Assembly (NCBI GenBank): GCA_035403355.1
Contig: DAONFA010000006.1
Location: 1 to 64,000 of the forward strand
Direction of reading: 5' to 3'
Length of the DNA: 64,000 nucleotides
DNA from: Candidatus Cloacimonas sp.
GTDB lineage: Bacteria; Cloacimonadota; Cloacimonadia; Cloacimonadales; Cloacimonadaceae
The notes beneath the pieces were generated by a model. The model was not told the origin of the DNA. It saw nothing but the letters and a program-made list of their open reading frames with translations, and searched no databases. Shown here one piece after another: positions 62,094 through 64,000 of this stretch (the first letter of the stretch is position 1; the number at the start of each line of letters is the position of its first letter). The position numbers and the translations under genes were made by a program.

Positions 62094-62303
62094 TTACAGG
62101 TAAAAAACATATAAAACACCTTCGTATTCAACAAAAATATAAAGACCGTAAGGATCCTCATAGACAATTTTAACGATAGGATCATTTAATGAACCTTGAT
62201 AGACAGGAAGAGTTTGGTGATCAATGACTGTATAGTCAATAACTGCACAAAACAGATTAAGACACACTACAGCCAACACTATGTAAAGAATTAGTTTTTT
62301 CAT
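62094..62303 (-). CDS. Small secreted protein, 69 residues
   Basis: The start has an AAGGAGTGATAAA site. It begins with a signal peptide (MKKLILYIVLAVVCLNLFCA) and ends VEYEGVLYVFYL. The mature part is about 48 residues, acidic and Tyr/Val-rich (PIVKIVYEDPYGLYIFV). No family is recognised. It lies between the sigma-like gene (upstream) and the beta-helix genes, all on the same strand. It might be a small surface or periplasmic factor. A coding assignment is supported by the ribosome site and signal peptide only. Confidence 0.65.
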   Translation of the reverse strand: MKKLILYIVLAVVCLNLFCAVIDYTVIDHQTLPVYQGSLNDPIVKIVYEDPYGLYIFVEYEGVLYVFYL

Positions 62304-62380
62304 TTTATCACTCCTTAGAATTTTTTCTAAAATATAAGTGTCAAAAATGGTAAAATTGAGATGCTGGAATTGAGGATTTT

Positions 62381-63472
62381 TTACTTCAGAAGCGAAATAA
62401 TTTTTTCATAAGACCAAAGTGATCTACCCTTCTCCTTGAGTATCTGTATGTTAGCAGGAATTGGGTGGACACCGATGTATTCGTTTTTTTTGCAGGATTC
62501 TACTGAGATGTGGTTTTTCTCATTCAGGACAATATAAAAAGTGGTTGTAATCGGTTGCTTATCTCGGGATAGATGAAATAAATACAGCCGGAATTTGCAG
62601 TTATCCACCATAGTAATCCCCCAATCATCTATCCTTTCTATGCCCATCATAACTTGTGTTAGCTTTGGATTTAGCTTACTATTTTGCTTGATATCCTCAC
62701 CATTACATCCAATTTTCAGAAGCTCCCGGATAAACTTCTGGATTGCGTTATATTGATTGTAGCTAAGTATCTCGCGGCTTGCTTCCCACCCAATTGCAAG
62801 TAATATCTTTGACTTAATATTGCGGATGACTCTCTCTTTTCTTTTCTGTGCCACTTTTTCACTAACATTCATTGAAGACGCATATTCTTTTATACTATTG
62901 AATGATAGCATTGCACAATAATCACGATATTCCTGACTGGCGAGAATTTCCTTCTTTTTAAGGGGATTCAATCCCTCTATATCTATTATCTTTCCAGATT
63001 CCATCACATTCTGTAAGGAAGAGGTTTCCATATATAGTAAGCTGTGCAAATCTTTCTCGTTTGCTTTAAACTTGTAGTGCTTACAGATTAGATTGTGCGT
63101 TACCTGTCTTAGCCAAGAATAAACATCATTGATTTTATTCTTTGATGATAATAGCTGCCTTATTGCTTCCTGTGAAATATCTTCAGATACGCTATGATCG
63201 TTAGTTTTCGTAAGGCAGTATTGCAATGTCACTTTCTGATAGTAGCTAAATACATCCTCAACTGCCTTCGGGAATACGGACTTGATGTAATCTTTTGAAT
63301 ACCCGGTAGGATCGGTGAATGTTGAGCTATTCATAAAACTTACTAAAATAGAATTGGCGATATCATCAGCCAGATTAAGATAATAGAATCTCTGTGAAGT
63401 CAATTCAATGATATATCTGATAATATCATCATATAGTTTTTTGTTCATTGAGATAGAGCTGATTTCTTTCAT
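62381..63472 (-). CDS. Divergent sigma-70/ECF-like transcription factor with C-terminal extension
   Basis: This is a 363-residue protein. Residues about 75-140 match sigma-70 region 2: VSEDISQEAIRQLL, then YSWLRQVTHNLICKHYKFK. A later helix-turn-helix (SIKEYASSMNVSEKVAQKRKERVIRNIK, about 195-225) fits region 4, with a long spacer between them. An N-terminal segment (about 10-60, NLADDIANSILVSFM) loosely repeats the region-2 pattern. The C-terminal 130 residues have no recognised domain. Such a factor could direct transcription of the downstream secreted-protein genes. No anti-sigma gene adjoins it. Its ATG is 43 bases from a 36-bp repeat shared with 54241-54277. Confidence 0.6.
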   Translation of the reverse strand: MKEISSISMNKKLYDDIIRYIIELTSQRFYYLNLADDIANSILVSFMNSSTFTDPTGYSKDYIKSVFPKAVEDVFSYYQKVTLQYCLTKTNDHSVSEDISQEAIRQLLSSKNKINDVYSWLRQVTHNLICKHYKFKANEKDLHSLLYMETSSLQNVMESGKIIDIEGLNPLKKKEILASQEYRDYCAMLSFNSIKEYASSMNVSEKVAQKRKERVIRNIKSKILLAIGWEASREILSYNQYNAIQKFIRELLKIGCNGEDIKQNSKLNPKLTQVMMGIERIDDWGITMVDNCKFRLYLFHLSRDKQPITTTFYIVLNEKNHISVESCKKNEYIGVHPIPANIQILKEKGRSLWSYEKIISLLK

Positions 63473-63514
63473 TATATTATCCTAATTAGATTAACAAAGT
63501 TTAGTCCTGACTGT

Positions 63515-63550
63515 TGGTGTCCATTTTAACTCATTGTTTCTCAGGTTCTT
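63515..63550. repeat. 36-bp direct repeat, right copy
   Basis: TGGTGTCCATTTTAACTCAT and the following bases are the counterpart of 54241-54277, same orientation, 9.3 kb away. Differences by eye are G/A, T/C and the last base. It lies 43 bases upstream of the sigma-like gene. Confidence 0.75.
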
Positions 63551-63888
63551 TGAGGGCATCTAATATCCCTCGTTATTCACTATCTATATTAAGTTATACG
63601 ACAAATTGTATAATTTTCATCTTTTCAATATATGTCAAGTTCTTTTTCATAAAAAAATGGCGGGTAAAGTAAAAAGTATCGTCTCCCTAAAGTAGGCATT
63701 TCTATAGGATATCTATAAGTGTTTATTGCAATTAGAAGTATAAGAGCGGCGCCCGTAAAAATAATGTGATGATTTCCCTCTTAAGACATTATAATACCAA
63801 CTTTAACAAGCACTTTTATGATAAAATCCCGATATTACAATTTTATATGTTCCTTGCCTGAAGCCATTGATCTATCGTTTAACAGGAG

Positions 63889-63921
63889 TTAATCAAGCGT
63901 TAATTATTAACGCTTGATTAA
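63889..63921. repeat. Perfect 33-bp palindrome with TTAACGCTTGATTAA words
   Basis: TTAATCAAGCGTTAAT and its exact inverse ATTAACGCTTGATTAA are separated by one base. A related half-copy (GATTAACACTTGATTAACGC) follows at about 63927-63946. The palindrome could be a dimeric protein-binding site or a terminator stem. Confidence 0.75.
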
Positions 63922-64000
63922 GGGTAGATTAACACTTGATTAACGCTTTCGGTCAAGGGAGTAGTGGAACCAAAGGCACTGTTTTTTTCTCTTGACGCTT

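Larger units (their letters stand above)
63473..64000. other. Terminal intergenic region with repeat copy and 33-bp palindrome
   Basis: No gene is seen up to the window end. It contains the second 36-bp repeat copy (63515-63550). The same strand as the sigma-like gene can be read there as a 22-codon open frame starting ATG-CCC-TCA and carrying KNLRNNELKW. A perfect 33-bp palindrome lies at 63889-63921, followed by a partial third copy of its TTGATTAACGC word (to about 63947). Confidence 0.6.

Noticed and set aside
1..64000. tRNA or rRNA genes
   Set aside because: No TPsiC-type boxes with matching cloverleaf arms or rRNA-like conserved blocks were recognised in any intergenic region by eye; a dedicated RNA search was not possible.

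Overview
The window is AT-rich bacterial chromosome, and every gene looks bacterial. Several secreted proteins end in FlgD-like or type IX-like C-terminal sorting domains (NYPNPFNP start, K-[ML]-x-[LV]-K end). There is also a biotin-dependent carboxyltransferase set, a CoA-transferase pair, and many short intergenic repeat arrays. This combination suggests a fermentative, diderm, FCB-type bacterium. A Cloacimonadota relative (Candidatus Cloacimonas-like) is my best guess; it is an inference from gene content, not a database match.

Layout. 1-5.9 kb: the 3' part of a giant secreted adhesin-like protein, then an abutting secreted M14 carboxypeptidase. 6-16.4 kb (minus strand): an asparagine-synthetase-like protein lacking the glutaminase Cys, a secreted BNR-type protein, pyrF-pyrR, a three-gene carboxyltransferase operon (5S+biotin, a mini-OadG, 12S), and a PcfJ-like protein. 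16.9-23.7 kb (plus): two glycosyltransferases, then an unusual lipoprotein-like sensor kinase with VCBS/FG-GAP repeats and its NtrC-type sigma-54 activator. 24.7-34.3 kb (minus): HD hydrolase, split ThrE/YjjP-type transporter, MutS-like ATPase, ComEC, and an envelope operon with a Wzi-like barrel. 34.7-38.7 kb (plus): a YfaP-domain lipoprotein and HflX. 39-52.4 kb: CoA-transferase subunits, HD-GYP regulator, SRAP protein, endonuclease III, NfeD/DUF4349, and a tight recN-nadK-rsgA-M16-dapA run. 52.8-63.5 kb is accessory: a RhuM protein beside a helicase N-terminal remnant, an ABC exporter, two beta-helix surface proteins, a small secreted protein and a divergent sigma-70-like factor.

The accessory region holds the most interesting structure. 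A 274-bp segment is repeated without visible mismatch at the 3' ends of both beta-helix genes. A third copy of one beta-helix gene survives only as two fragments, with about 1.94 kb carrying the ABC exporter lying between them. A roughly 36-bp direct repeat brackets this cluster. Together these suggest a surface-protein locus that duplicates, recombines and takes up cargo.

A second theme is a set of unrelated low-complexity arrays: heptamer TTCACCN, GA-rich units, GACCTCTT units, CGCAGATTACGCGG units, a 50-bp double-hairpin unit and GTAGTCGGAG palindromes. Most begin at, or inside, the stop codon of a neighbouring gene. A good sigma-54-type promoter lies about 540 bp past the sigma-54 activator gene with no obvious gene behind it. 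I found no rRNA, tRNA, CRISPR array or intact transposase.
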